Of a stretch of DNA of 64,000 nucleotides, positions 37,501 to 49,000 are shown piece after piece. The position numbers were made by a program, and so were the translations under genes. Under the pieces are notes generated by a model. The model had not been told where the DNA came from. It did no database searches and worked only from the letters and a program-made list of their open reading frames with translations. The number at the start of each line of letters is the position of its first letter. Position 1 is the stretch's first letter. The DNA is from Tanytarsus gracilentus (lineage: Eukaryota > Arthropoda > Insecta > Diptera > Chironomidae), in contig JAXRKN010000044.1 of assembly GCA_038502055.1 (NCBI GenBank), forward strand, positions 3,134,001 through 3,198,000. Reading direction: 5' to 3'.

Positions 37501-40500
37501 GAGAAACCATCAAAATGCGCTATTTCCCCTGGTTAAGTTAATTAAGTTCTCTTTATCAACTCCCTGAATGAATCCTCCTCCTCCATTCAAAAAACTCAAA
37601 ATTGAATTTTTTTTTTAAAAACCATGCGAACGCTTTTTCCCTGGTGAAATTAATTAGTTTTCTTATCCCTCTTTGACTGAATGAATCTACGTTCTTTTTA
37701 AATAATTAAAAATGTTTTTTATGAATAACATCAAAATGCTCTTTTTCCCCTGGTTAAGTTAATTAATAAATTTCTATCAACTATTAACTCTCTGCTAAAC
37801 AGAAGTTGAAAGTAGTTTTAAAATTGAAAAAGGGACAAAAGAGAAAAAAAAAACGATACTTGAAAATGAAGTTTTTGAGGTTATAAAGATCCAGTAGAGA
37901 TCCAGTAGGATCAAAACAAATAATATTTGGAATTTCCCGAATACTAAAGTTTCAAAGTGAAAGAAAGGCTAGGAAGTGCTTAATTATACTACTAAAGCAA
38001 GAATGAGTGCATTTTTAGGTATCTAAATACCTTATGTATTAATGAAAATAATGGAAAAAAAACCAAATAAAAATTTTCTCTCATTCTTACTTAATACCTG
38101 ACTTAATTAGATGAACTTGATGTTACGTTGACGACCTGATGACTAAGGAACACATTGAAAGTATAATTAACACTAAAATTAACACTTAAACACTAAAAAT
38201 GATGAAATTAATTTTAATTTTAATGTTTACTTTTCAAGGGGTAAACAACACTTCCGACATTAAAAAAATTCCTGATATAGAAATAAATTTTTATGAGCCT
38301 CGGTGAGACATTAACATCATCATTATGGGTGTGTTAGAATTTCTGAATGAATTATGATATTGTGAAGAGAAGAAAAAAAATGCACATCGTTGTGTTTATT
38401 CCCAAATGTATGCAAACATGGCAAGATATGTCTCTTATTTCATGGCGCATATGCGTGTTGAGCCCTCTTCAATCGAGTTTTGATTGACTCATCATTGGGA
38501 TTGTTTCACAGATGGTACGAAATTCTTCTATACATGCACGTATATTCTTGTGAAAGTGATATGATGCTCGACTATTGAAAATTGCTTTATTGAATTGTTG
38601 AGGAAACAATAGGAAATTCCCATTGAGAGTGCTGAATGACCCTATTCAAAACTGTAACGATTTTTAATGCACTCTCGGTAGTCTCTTAATGTTTATTTAA
38701 TGAGGGGTTGATAGAGCACAATAACACCTTTTCATGATCATCATGATCTTCACCATAACGACATAAAATTTACGACCCTTTTGTCGCATATAAATAGATT
38801 GATATTCATAGGCTACTTTCTGGTACTGTCAACGATAATGATTACAAATCAATTCGACAGACGCAAGTTGATTGACTTAAATCAAGTTTCGCGAAATGTT
38901 TAGAATTAAAAATATATTTATGTATGTGGAACACCCACGGTGAAAACACCCAGCTAGTCATGTCATAACAGAGAGTCTTCAATGATGTCTGCAGATGTGT
39001 TTTGTCATTTTCATTCCCATCGTATTTTTTTTTGATGTTTATTTAAACGATTTTCAAGTATATTATTTTTTTGTCGCTGCTCGAATGCATCGGGATGGTG
39101 TTTATTTTCCCTCGTCCGCTAATTGACTCTTTCAAATTTCACTGATTCACTGCAGCAGTGAGCAATTCCATCCTGAAAAGTTTTAAAGTCATCGACCTTG
39201 CGAGAAATTCATTATTAGGACTTATGGTGATATTCACACTCCATTTAGCAGAAACTCTTTTTCACTGCCTTGACATCATTATCGCATCATAGATGTGTGT
39301 GTCGTTGAGCATAAAATAAATATGCTTTTATTTATATCCCTTTTCGATATACACTTGCATGCCTGCCTGCGAAGTGAGCGAGTGCTAAGCACAGATTTTA
39401 TTATTTAATCTTCGAAATCTCGGTGTGAAGGGAGCGCACAAAAAAATGCTAAGTATCGTGTGGATTTGACACTTGTTAAAATATCCCAAGTGCGGAACTA
39501 TTTTCACATATATATATTTTTATAAAATTCTAAGAGCAATGTAAATATTTGTGGGAATTAAAGCACTGCAGATTGTTATTAAATTTTCTTTTTTTTTTCA
39601 CAGTTACTTAACAGCATCGGGCGTTTTGGAGTTGATAACAAGGAGATGTCTTAAAGTGCGAGAGCCAATTGAGAATCAGCAGCAGCTTCTGTTGCCTCTA
39701 CTTGCAATGATTGGATTTGTTACGAAAATCACGGAAATATGTCCGAGAGGTAAGGAAGTCATTTTTTATCATTAAGTGGTCATAAAAATTTAATGGAATT
39801 GTCTTTAATTAAAATACTTAATTCACTTTTTACAGATAAAATTGATTTCTTATCGCTGATCAAGTCAACTGAACTTTTCGGCAGTATCTCGCTTCTCTAC
39901 AAGACCATGTCATTCGGTGAGTATTAGACAGATATGTTATTTCATTATTTATCATTTTTTCCCATCGCATTGCCAAACGGAATCGAGGTGTTAATTGAAA
40001 CCAACAATAAGCCATTAAATATGATTTAAATCTTGTTTGCTGCTGTACGGCTACTGAATTTATTATTTTTTCTTCTCTTTTTCTCTCTCTCGAAGAGATT
40101 GTTAAGTGAGCGAGTGTATAATTGAAGATTTCCCGCAAGTTTTATTACTTTGATGCCCGTCGGGTGATAATGTGTGAAATTTTGATATAATTGCACTTTT
40201 TTTTATTCTTATAAAATGAAATTTAAAAGCATGTTAAGTGATAACATGGCGTGAGAAAAAATTCACCTATAAAGAACAGATTTGTGAGTTGCTACTTTTA
40301 CAATTCTAAGTAAACTCGATGATTTAGTTAGGTGAAAAGTTGAAAACGTTCTTGATGTATGATGGTGTGCTTGGCGATGAAAAGAATTTATGCAAATTGT
40401 AGAATGATCTAGCGAGAGAAAGAAAAAATTGAATTAGAAAATTTAAATTTTATGATCCTGGATGTTTTAAAAACTTTACGGTTGCATTGGCGATGAGGAC

Positions 40501-43500
40501 TGATTGAAGTTGATGAGTGATCTAGAAGTGAAATAGAGTGTTATTTTTTTGTTGTGATTATAATCAGAATCTCCTGGATCTTTATTAATATTTTTTACTC
40601 TAAATTACTTTCCAAAACCAAAATGACATAAATTTAACAACACTTACGGTGAATCCAATGACTGCATTGAAGATGAAAAGGATGGATTGGAAAAACTAAT
40701 ACTTGGCATTGTCAACGAAAGACTTCGGACTCGCTTTGATTCCGACTTTTCATTGAACTTTCGTTTTGTTGCAAGATTGACTTCAATTTGACGCCCATGA
40801 ATGAGAGTTCCATTGAGCTCTCTTATGGCTCGTTCCGCATCGATCTGCTTCTCCATTGTTCCGAAACCAAAGCCCTGTATGAATTAATATTAAATTGTTG
40901 TTGAGATCATCGAATTTAAAAAATTTACCTTGCTTCCTCGCTGATTTGTGATAATTTCGACTTCAAGAACTGTTCCGTATTTCTCGAGGAGCTTTCTAAG
41001 ATGATCCTCGGTGTAGCAGAATGGAATGTTTGAGATGTGCAGACGTAAAGGAAGCAATTTAGCAAATCCCGAAACAACAGTCACCTCGAAATAAAAATAA
41101 TTTCATAATAAAATTTTAAATTGATCAATTTAAGCACTTACATTTATATCATTGAGAAGTTCATGATATTCATTGTTGATTTCGGCCACAAATGTATTAA
41201 AAGGCATTGATCTGTTCATCCTTTACTCGGTTTTTCTTAATTAAATAAAATTTTCTTAATTTTCTAATAAATTTACATTTTTCTCGGAATTGTCAAATTG
41301 ACCGTTATTTAAGGGGGTTTAAATTCGAAGCGACATCTGGGGAGTCATCTTTGAAACTTTTTTAAATCATTAAAAACGAGGACATAAAAAAGAAAAAATT
41401 TAATTCCTTACATGGAAATCCATTAAAAATGTTTTTCAACTTTCTTTTTTTTAGGATCTAAATGTAAACATTTTCTCTCTCCTTGTTGCTAATTGAAATT
41501 TATTTTCTATTTTCTCTGTTTGTATTTTACAGGTGAAACAATTCCAAGGCATACGATTTCATTAGCTGGCAGTGCTTATGGACTAATTAAAGCTGTTGTA
41601 CTTCTGGATGTAACTTCTTTTCAAGTAAGTTTAATTAACTTTTGTGCCACGTGCTGAAAATACGTTATAAAAAATTCAAATAATTTCACAAATGATAATA
41701 TTTTTAAAGGCATGACTCTCGTTAGGATTTTCTCAAGTGTGTGGCCATTTCGGTCACACATAAAACATAAATCGACCCATGTTTTTATTCAATATCGAGC
41801 TAATTTAATAATTTTTTTATGCTCATGCGGAAACATGACAAAAACAACCTCCTGATAACTGTTATGCAAACATTTACATCCCAATCGAGTAAATACTTAT
41901 TTTTGCATCATCCCTATACGTGAGTTTGACGCGTAAGAGATAATAATATGAAGGGAGAGAGCAGCCGACAAAGAGGAGAATTTTATTTGAAACAGACGAT
42001 GATGATGTTTGCATAACTCTTCAGCAAGAAATTTATCCATAATTCAAGTTTCAACAATAATTAAATTCAAATATTAATTTTTCATTACTTTTTCTCGTCT
42101 CATTTTTTTTACAATAATATTGTTTGAAAGCCAAGAATGGATGATTTGAGAGCAAAAAGTATTTTTTTTTTGCGGTTGTAATGTTTGCTCTCTCGACGGC
42201 TATTCCCATGCGAGAGTGAGGCATCTTGAAATGTCAGTCGAGGTCTCGGGAGATTTACAGTTTGATGAAAATTCAATTGAGTCGAGGGAAGATTTTTATC
42301 CGCTCTCAAAGAGAATCATAATTAATTCATTATGTGATTATACACAAAATCAAAGTCGAGTCTTAATTGTTTATCTTTCATTTCATCTATTTGCAGCAAA
42401 TTCTAAAGGAGGAGAGATTGACGTTCAAGTTTTTGGATGTGGTTACGATTCTGTTGAACTATTGTGGACCGAAGCTGAGTGAGACGGAGGACAAGGAAAT
42501 GAAGGCTGTGATTAGGGATTTGGTGATTATTATCGGATACTTTTGTGCCAATAATCGACGAAATCAGGTGAGAATTTTTATTTTTTTTTTCAGTGAATTA
42601 TTGTTTTCTAAAGTCCATTAACAAAAAGCAATTTGTCATTGACTTCCATTAAAACCATCCGCGGAAGGGATATAAATTATTGTTAATTATCTTAATAATT
42701 ACGTACACAATAATGGACGCACACTTTTTTATTATAATTCTCTTCCTCTGTGGGACATTATTGTCATTGTTGTCGATTCATTGAAAATAAATATCGCACG
42801 CATGAGGATTGGATTAAAGTATTGCAGTTATATATTTTTTTTGGGGTACAATGCTCTCTCACATTCGCTTTATAAAGCATGATGGAGATTATAAATATTT
42901 TTAGTTTTTTCTTCCACACAATTTTTGAATCGTTCGATGCGAAACAATCTAACCAATAAAAAAAATACATAAGAGAATGAAGAAAAGAGAAGCGCAATAC
43001 AATGGAAGAGAAGACAAGACATCCATTTAGATGGTTTCATGTCGATAATTCATTTTATTGCTTAATATGTCGACAATCTCCTCTCGTTTTTTATATTCCC
43101 ATTTATGTTTGTGTGTGTCGAACCCATAGCATAGCATGATGATTTTTGAAGGCGTAAGGAAAGGCGCGCAATCATATGTATGTGAAGCAATGACGGCTCC
43201 ATCAATTGAATTTAATATAATAGAGGGGTGAGAGAGAGAAGAATAGTGAATTGGCAAGTTTGTGATGGCTTTTGAAAATTACCTGAATTATCTTCTCCGA
43301 TCAATCGGGACTTTGTGAAGCGTCAGAGAAAATCTTTGAGCCTCCCCATCAATTAGTTGTCATTTTGCCTTCTCATTTCACAACACAATATCTTGTGGGA
43401 ATCTGTTCGCACCGTATACATACTAATGTATATCCAAAAATATTTGTGTGTCTCTCATAGAATTTATTAACGTCGGAGCAATCGTGCATCATACTGAAGT

Positions 43501-43751
43501 CAATTACTAAGCTGCCTATTGATCTGGCACCGATCTACTATCCGACACTGTTGACCATCATTTGGGAAAATTCTGAGGCCGAGGCGAAAGTGTCAAAGGA
43601 GTTCGATATTCCGGTATGACTTTAAACAAATTTTGTCTTGAGAACGTTTAATTTTTTTTCTCTCTTCTTTTTTAAAAATTAGATGTTGAAGGAGTACGAA
43701 AAGTCTTCGATTGCCAAAAAGAATCCTCTTCTTACCATGCTGGAGATATAA
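31516..43751 (+). CDS. SCAPER, S-phase cyclin A-associated protein in the ER
   Basis: Large cytosolic/ER-associated protein. In vertebrates it binds cyclin A and is tied to cell-cycle timing, cilia and ribosome-associated mRNA control. Exons: 31516-31594, 31653-34371, 34428-34901, 34954-35350, 35418-35557, 39604-39749, 39836-39916, 41533-41624, 42397-42567, 43461-43613 and 43683-43751, all phase-consistent, giving 1506 aa (human about 1400). The conserved N-terminal block (about 62-112) has ARYWAFLFGNLQRAIDEIY and SVAWEV. A long Ser/Lys-rich, low-complexity region follows, containing GEWTMVKNKRRSSW. Residues about 830-1090 form a very charged Glu/Arg/Lys helix. The C-terminal 400 residues are helical-repeat-like (for example ASGVLELITRRCL, GPKLSETEDKEMKAVIRDL). 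Introns 5 and 7 contain, respectively, a 1.6-kb insertion and a nested gene. The fly homologue may be the one named Ssp3; I am not sure of this symbol. Confidence 0.92.
36633..38254. mobile_element. 1.6-kb insertion bounded by 19-bp target-site duplication
   Basis: CGACATTAAAAAAATTCCT occurs at 36614-36632 and again, identically, at 38255-38273, directly flanking 1622 bp. A duplication of this length is typical of target-primed reverse transcription (non-LTR elements or SINE-like passengers). The left end is a short-period run of 'gattatt/gatt'; read on the minus strand this could be a microsatellite-like 3' tail. Next to it lies a GC-richer block (about 36660-36950), unlike the surrounding intron. 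No reverse transcriptase or other coding sequence is present, so it is truncated or non-autonomous. Orientation and class are inference. Confidence 0.72.
37416..37800. repeat. Degenerate ~110-bp tandem repeat, four units
   Basis: The motif TTCCC(C)TGGT[G/T]AAGTTAATTA recurs near 37416, 37523, 37637 and 37744, with ACTCT[G/C]ACTGAAT and 'catcaaaatgc' also repeated in register. Units are 107-114 bp and diverged by substitutions and small gaps. The array lies inside the 1.6-kb insertion. Confidence 0.75.
40202..40207 (-). terminator. Distal poly(A) signal of the Rbfox-like gene
   Basis: AATAAA on the minus strand about 117 bp after the stop of the five-exon model. Confidence 0.4.
40324..41219 (-). 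CDS. Rbfox-like RRM RNA-binding protein nested in SCAPER intron 7
   Basis: Exons 41219-41142, 41084-40929, 40874-40648, 40521-40480 and 40408-40324 give 195 aa. A single RRM spans about residues 36-110: RNP2 is LHISNIPF and RNP1 is GSKGFGFG, and RLHISNIPF with LEVEIITNQRGSKGFGF closely follows the Rbfox pattern. The aromatic residues matching the Rbfox RNA contacts (IPF and both Phe of GFGF) are kept. This suggests a splicing-type regulator binding a GCAUG-like site, though specificity is inferred. A basic KRKFNEKSESKR segment after the RRM could be a nuclear signal. The tail is Ser-rich. The last two exons are small; if unspliced, translation stops at 40644 and gives a 154-aa form with its own poly(A) signal at 40581-40586. 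The protein is much shorter than canonical Rbfox. Confidence 0.85.
40581..40586 (-). terminator. Proximal (intronic) poly(A) signal of the Rbfox-like gene
   Basis: AATAAA on the minus strand inside the putative third intron, about 58 bp after the TAA that overlaps the exon 3 donor. Its use would produce the short form. Confidence 0.4.
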
Positions 43752-45008
43752 GAAATGTGATTTAACTCTCAACCAATTGGTGCTTCGCTTTTTATCACAG
43801 AAACTCTCATAATCACACAACGTCCTCGCAATAATTAATGTACTTTTCACACTTAAAAGATTGATTGATAAAATGCGTCAAATTTAAAATTATCTTCAGC
43901 GTATTTTATGAAATTTTCTTTTGTCACGTTTTTTTTTATTTTGTTATTTTTCTCTCTATTTAATGATTAATATTGGCTGTCTAAAAAGTAGTTTTTAACT
44001 TCATAAATTATTTGTTTTGAATCGCACACGAGCCTTCGATTAATCGAATTTACTAAAAAAAAAAATAAAAAGTTTCTTTTTTAAACACATTTTTTTTTCT
44101 CTTAGATGACTATATGGAAATTTTAAACTATTTTCAGCCACAATCGACCGGATATTAAACTTTTCACGGAGCATATTTGAATTTTCATCATCCGAATTGA
44201 TTGGGAAAATTGGATTTTTTTCCAACAATGCTTTGAAATGAAAAATAAAGTCCTTTTTAATCATCATAATGTGCACATACGTTTCTATTGTTGCATTTCC
44301 ACTCCTATATTTTAGCCAAACACGTTCTGCATTTCTGTTGAATGTTGAGTTTAATTTCATGCGACAAAAGTTTATGAGAAGAAAGGTTTTTATGTTGATG
44401 CAAGGGATGAAAACTTTGAGTGATTTTAAATTTTTTTAAAATATTAAAATTTAACTATTTTATTTAATTTAAAAGATTAAAAAAATTCTCAATTTTCTTT
44501 CCCTTGATTTTATTTTCCAGTCAACGTGCACCGAAGACGGAAACAATAAAAAAATATACACGGATGGATTAAAGATGTTTGAATGTACTCGAGATAATAA
44601 TGAAAAGGGAAGAGAAACACATTTATTAATTACGCAGAGAATTTTTCCTCCCATTCGAAGTAAAATTGTTATTCTTATGAATGAAATCCTCATTGTATTC
44701 GATCACGAACAATAAGCGAAATTACTCAACGAAACGAAAAAATATCGCTTGACTTTTTCATAATCAAAATTGGAATTCTAATATGACAAAAAATATTAAA
44801 GAGTGTGGATCTACATTTGATATTGAAGTGAGACATAAATACATGCGACAAAGCCTAAGGACGCATTTTATTTAAACAAGTGAGCTACAAAAGTTTAAAA
44901 ATATGAGAGAAAAAAACAAGAGTGAATAATTGGGAGAATTTAAAAAAATATCGTCTTTTAATCATCTTCAGTCATTAGCAGTAAGTTTAATTGAACAGTT
45001 CAGCAAAT
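43752..45008. other. SCAPER 3' UTR and spacer
   Basis: No further coding sequence was recognised. Several A/T-rich open frames on the minus strand (for example 44040-44360) lack motifs. An initiator-like TCAGTC at 44968-44973, 36 bp before the next ATG, could mark the start of the downstream secreted-protein transcript. Confidence 0.45.
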
Positions 45009-46072
45009 ATGAAGATAATTTTCATATCACTCTTGTTATGTATAAGTGTAAGTTTTTACGTGGCAGAATCAAAAGTGAAAAGTTAAATTTGTACTTTTTA
45101 GGTGTCCTCACAAGATGTCGAATTTCCTATCGATAATTCCCTCAAAACACGCATGTGAGTGGTCTTAATATTTGAAAGGGATATAAAGTGAATATCAAAA
45201 AATAAATTTTAACAGTTGTTTTAAAATTTGAACTTAAATTTCTTTACAAAAAATAATAATTCTTTTCACATCTTAGGTTCGACACCCTCAACACATTTAT
45301 CGACTCCCAAAACCAACTTCTCTTCCAAGTTCACAGTCTTTTTCAAGCGCAATTCGACTCGGCAGTCGCAACTTTATGGCTCTACTGGAGATCAGTCGCT
45401 CTCTATGCCAACACGAGAGGATTCGCTTCAGCGGCCATGAACCGATCGGACCTCGCCGAATGCATTTCGAGTTTAGACGACACAATCAATAAAGTTATTG
45501 ATCACTTGGACAATCAAGTGATGCGTGCAATTTTTGACGTTCGTCATTCAGTGACTCAGATTGAAATTCATTTAAACAGTCAAATTGATCAGATTAAAGA
45601 CACGATAATAAAATCGAACAACGCCGCATGTCTTGCAAGAGTTCCACTGACGGATGCTTCAATGGCCGCTGCTTATCGTCCATTTACACAATTTTTACAA
45701 TCAGGAATGTCGGAGTCATCATCACGCACATTATCAGACTACAACGCGAGATTTACAACAGATCTTGGATTTGCTGTAAGACAAATGGTCAGCTTGAGAA
45801 GCAGCATCATGACAGCGAGGACTAGAGAGAGTCTTGTCGCTTTCGTAAGTGAACTTTTTTAATTTTAAATTTTTATATTTAATTTTTTTCTTCTGTAGAT
45901 TGAAAATTTCTGCAGGCCTTTCGTGTTCAACCGATTCGAAAACTTGATCGATTCATCGAACGACGTAGTTCAAGGACTTTTCAGAAAAATTCACGACACA
46001 TTAGACGAGGCGGGTTCAAAGTTGCCTTATGATCCTCCGTTCTACTTCCAGTTGCAGTCTTGCTTGCGTTAA
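45009..46072 (+). CDS. Secreted protein of unknown family, 277 aa
   Basis: Exons 45009-45047, 45102-45154, 45277-45844 and 45899-46072, phases 0-2-0, with good GT-AG sites. The first exon is only 13 codons (MKIIFISLLLCIS), and with the next few residues it forms a typical signal peptide, with cleavage probable near VSSQ/DVEF. The mature part is amphipathic helical with few Cys (ECISS, NAACLA, ENFCRP, QSCLR) and ends at the last Cys-Leu-Arg. Hydrophobic and helical blocks such as AQFDSAVATLWLYWRSVAL recur without clear repeats. It may belong to one of the insect-specific secreted families (the TsetseEP/DUF725 type was considered), but I could not confirm that. A poly(A) signal is at 46093-46098. 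Confidence 0.82.
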
Positions 46073-46092
46073 AAAATTGAAATTTGACATTT

Positions 46093-46098
46093 AATAAA
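46093..46098 (+). terminator. Poly(A) signal of the secreted-protein gene
   Basis: AATAAA 21 bp after the stop codon. Confidence 0.55.
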
Positions 46099-49000
46099 AG
46101 TTTTGAAATAAATTTAAATTCAAAATATTTAATAAACTTTGTAGCTAAAAAAAACTTTTCCTTGTTTGATTTAAGATGAGTCGTATTTTTTCAGCTGTAA
46201 AACCTTCTGGATCTGCGTCATAACTTTGAAAGTTAATGATTCACAAATTAATTCAAAATATTTGAATCGAATGAATAAAAATAAATTTTAGCGATCTAAA
46301 TTTTTCTATAGATCTAAAATTCACTTTATTTTCAGTCTAATTAAAAACCTTAACCTCAATTGTGAATTTTAAATTCTCTCCTACTTTTATTTTTATCACC
46401 TCAAGTGTTTCACTATCAATGATCATATTTTCGAATGCTTCATTGTACAGATGAATTATGAATGATAGTGTATTAGGTATAATCGTCTATGACATTGACA
46501 CGACTCAAGGTTGCTTGCATTTAATTATCAAAAATGAATACTTTCAACATTATTGGTCGTATATAAATTTAATGCAGCTTCAAATCTAATGACAAATCTC
46601 AATAACAATAATTACAGCATGCCAACCCTTCCTTTAAAAAAATCACTCGCAACAATTGACGTGTTCAAATCAATAAAAAAAAATTCTTCACCCCTTCATT
46701 GAAGTTAATGTTAGGGTTTGAATGCATGGAAGCATTAAATGTGTCGAAAGGAATAAAAAAAATCTAAAATGATGAATGTGCTTGAGGATTACTCGAGGTG
46801 TCCGTTTAACGAAATATTTTAAGTCCAAAAATGCGCTTAACCATTACATCAAAATTTTTTAATCCTCTTGTTGCATTTTTAATTTTTCTCATTCTATTTC
46901 GTTTGATGAAAACTCAAAAGGCTTAAAAGGTAATTTCATTTTTCTCACATGCGTAGAATATTTGAATGATATCAGAACTTTTACATCTTAATCGCGTTAA
47001 AAATTGTTGTCCAAAATGAGAGAGAAAAATATATTATTAATAATTCATTCATACATGCTTAAGTGTCGCTACTTTATTGACATCGTGTATATGGATGTAG
47101 ATAGCATGATGAAGAAGAAGAAGAAATAAGATTGATCTGACTATGCAGTTGAGCAATGTCTAAATGATAAAGGACGGAAATGAGAGAAAAATGGTCGAAA
47201 ATACAAAAAATTAAAAATCTAAAATATTTTTGTAAATTTCAAAAAAATTTAAATTCAAATTAAAACCGTTAAATTAAATTTTCCATTCCACTCAATTTTA
47301 AACAATTTTTTACACCAATGTGATTTGTATCAAATATTTTAAATCGATCATACGTCCTCAGATTGACTACTCTTCTTCATTGTTGGCTGACAGCAGCGCT
47401 GGCATTCCAATACTTCAATACAGAAGCTGAAAGAGGCAGAAATTAATCTTAGAGAGGTAAAAGAAAAAAATGTTCAAACGAATTTCGATTGGAAGTAAAT
47501 GATCTTAAAGCTCTTTTGATGGATTTCTTTGCTCATTCAACGACAAGCGTGTGTGGCATTTGGCGCTTAAACTCGCAGCTTCAAAATGCTTAGGCGTCAA
47601 TCAAAAAATAATTTTGAGCTCTAATCAAAATGACTTGATGCGATTGAGAGCGCGAGGCGGCACTTTGTAATTTTTTTCCGGGGGTCATTTGGAAAGTGCG
47701 TGAAAACTTTAGCATGAATGTTTTATCTCCATTATCGTTACTCTCAATGCTGCTCGTCCTACTTATTTATGAAAATTACTTTAGTCACTATACAGCACCA
47801 CAAATGCATAATAATCTATTCCTCACAGGAAATTTCTAAATGTTTATTGTGCTTTTAGTGAGGCGAACAATATAGTGGCACTTTGAACAGTGATGCCACA
47901 ATGTACAACCTAAAAAGTTCTCATTCTCCAAAGTGCGTTAATGGAACCGTAATGTGGTGATGTTGGATATTGTTCGCATCAACACTGATATTTTACCTTC
48001 ATTATAGAAATTAAGTTTGATGACACAAAATTTTTTTTAGGATAATGGAAATTTTACTTAAAAAATATCCAGGAAAGTTTTGACAAATTAATCGAAAATA
48101 TCCAGGAATTTTTGAAATTTAAGTTAAAGTATGAATTAGCTCGAAAGAATTTTGATTCAATCCAGGAAATTTTTAGTGGTCTGCAAATTAATTTGAATTT
48201 TTTTTAATAAATTCACAAAAAATTCGCAAAATTTTCAACCTAACAAATTCAATTTCAAAGCATATCATATTCATCATTTCAACCTCGCTGCTGTTCCAAG
48301 TCGCAAAAGCAACATCGCAGATGATGCGGAGGGGTAGATAAACAAATGTTGTGTTAAGGCACAAAACCCTCTAATAAAATACAACCAAATCGACTTCGCT
48401 ATCACTCCCTGTCTCTCTTCGCTTTGATAATCGTATAATCAAATTACATCAAAACAAGCACCATCTGCTGCCGTTGAGTAGTTTTTTTCGGTGCTAAACA
48501 TGAAATTCTTTTTAATCTTTTTATGGTGAAAATATCCTCGAAAATTAAATTTGACGTTGAATTTTTTTGAGGATTGAAATTAAAAGATTTTTTGAGAATT
48601 TTTTGTAAAATAAATAACTGAGAAGAAAATCTATTAATTGAGGAAAATTTGTTTATTTTGCGGCCACTTAAATGTCAACAAGGAGTTGAATGAAATTTCG
48701 AAGCTAATCTTTATTTTGAGTTCACAACTTTTAAGGATGATTCATTAACAAAAAACTTCCATAAAATTTCCTAAAAAAACATCAGAAGCGTCCGCCAAAA
48801 TTAATTATTGTCATCTAGCTATCGCTCATAAGTGATCATCAAACGTCAATATCTGTATAAGTTTAATGATACACCAAGTCATATATATTTTTAAGAGAGT
48901 GGCGCATAAAAAATCCATTAGCATCATGCATTGTAACATTTTCCAAAAGATAAAAGACAAAATTAAAATTCAATTATCGTTTACCCCAACACAAAAAAAA

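Larger units (their letters stand above)
35558..39603 (+). other. SCAPER intron 5 (4.0 kb)
   Basis: A phase-2 intron between DLL-R and S-YLTASG. It contains the 1.6-kb insertion listed separately. The rest is AT-rich, and no other gene was recognised. Confidence 0.7.

Noticed and set aside
42216..42621. Two overlapping + frames of 84-88 aa
   Set aside because: They overlap the SCAPER exon 42397-42567, which has its own frame, good splice sites and continuity with neighbouring exons. These are shadows or intron read-through.
44930..45136. 68-aa + frame spanning 44930-45136
   Set aside because: It crosses the signal-peptide exon of the secreted protein in another frame; the spliced MKII start explains the region better.
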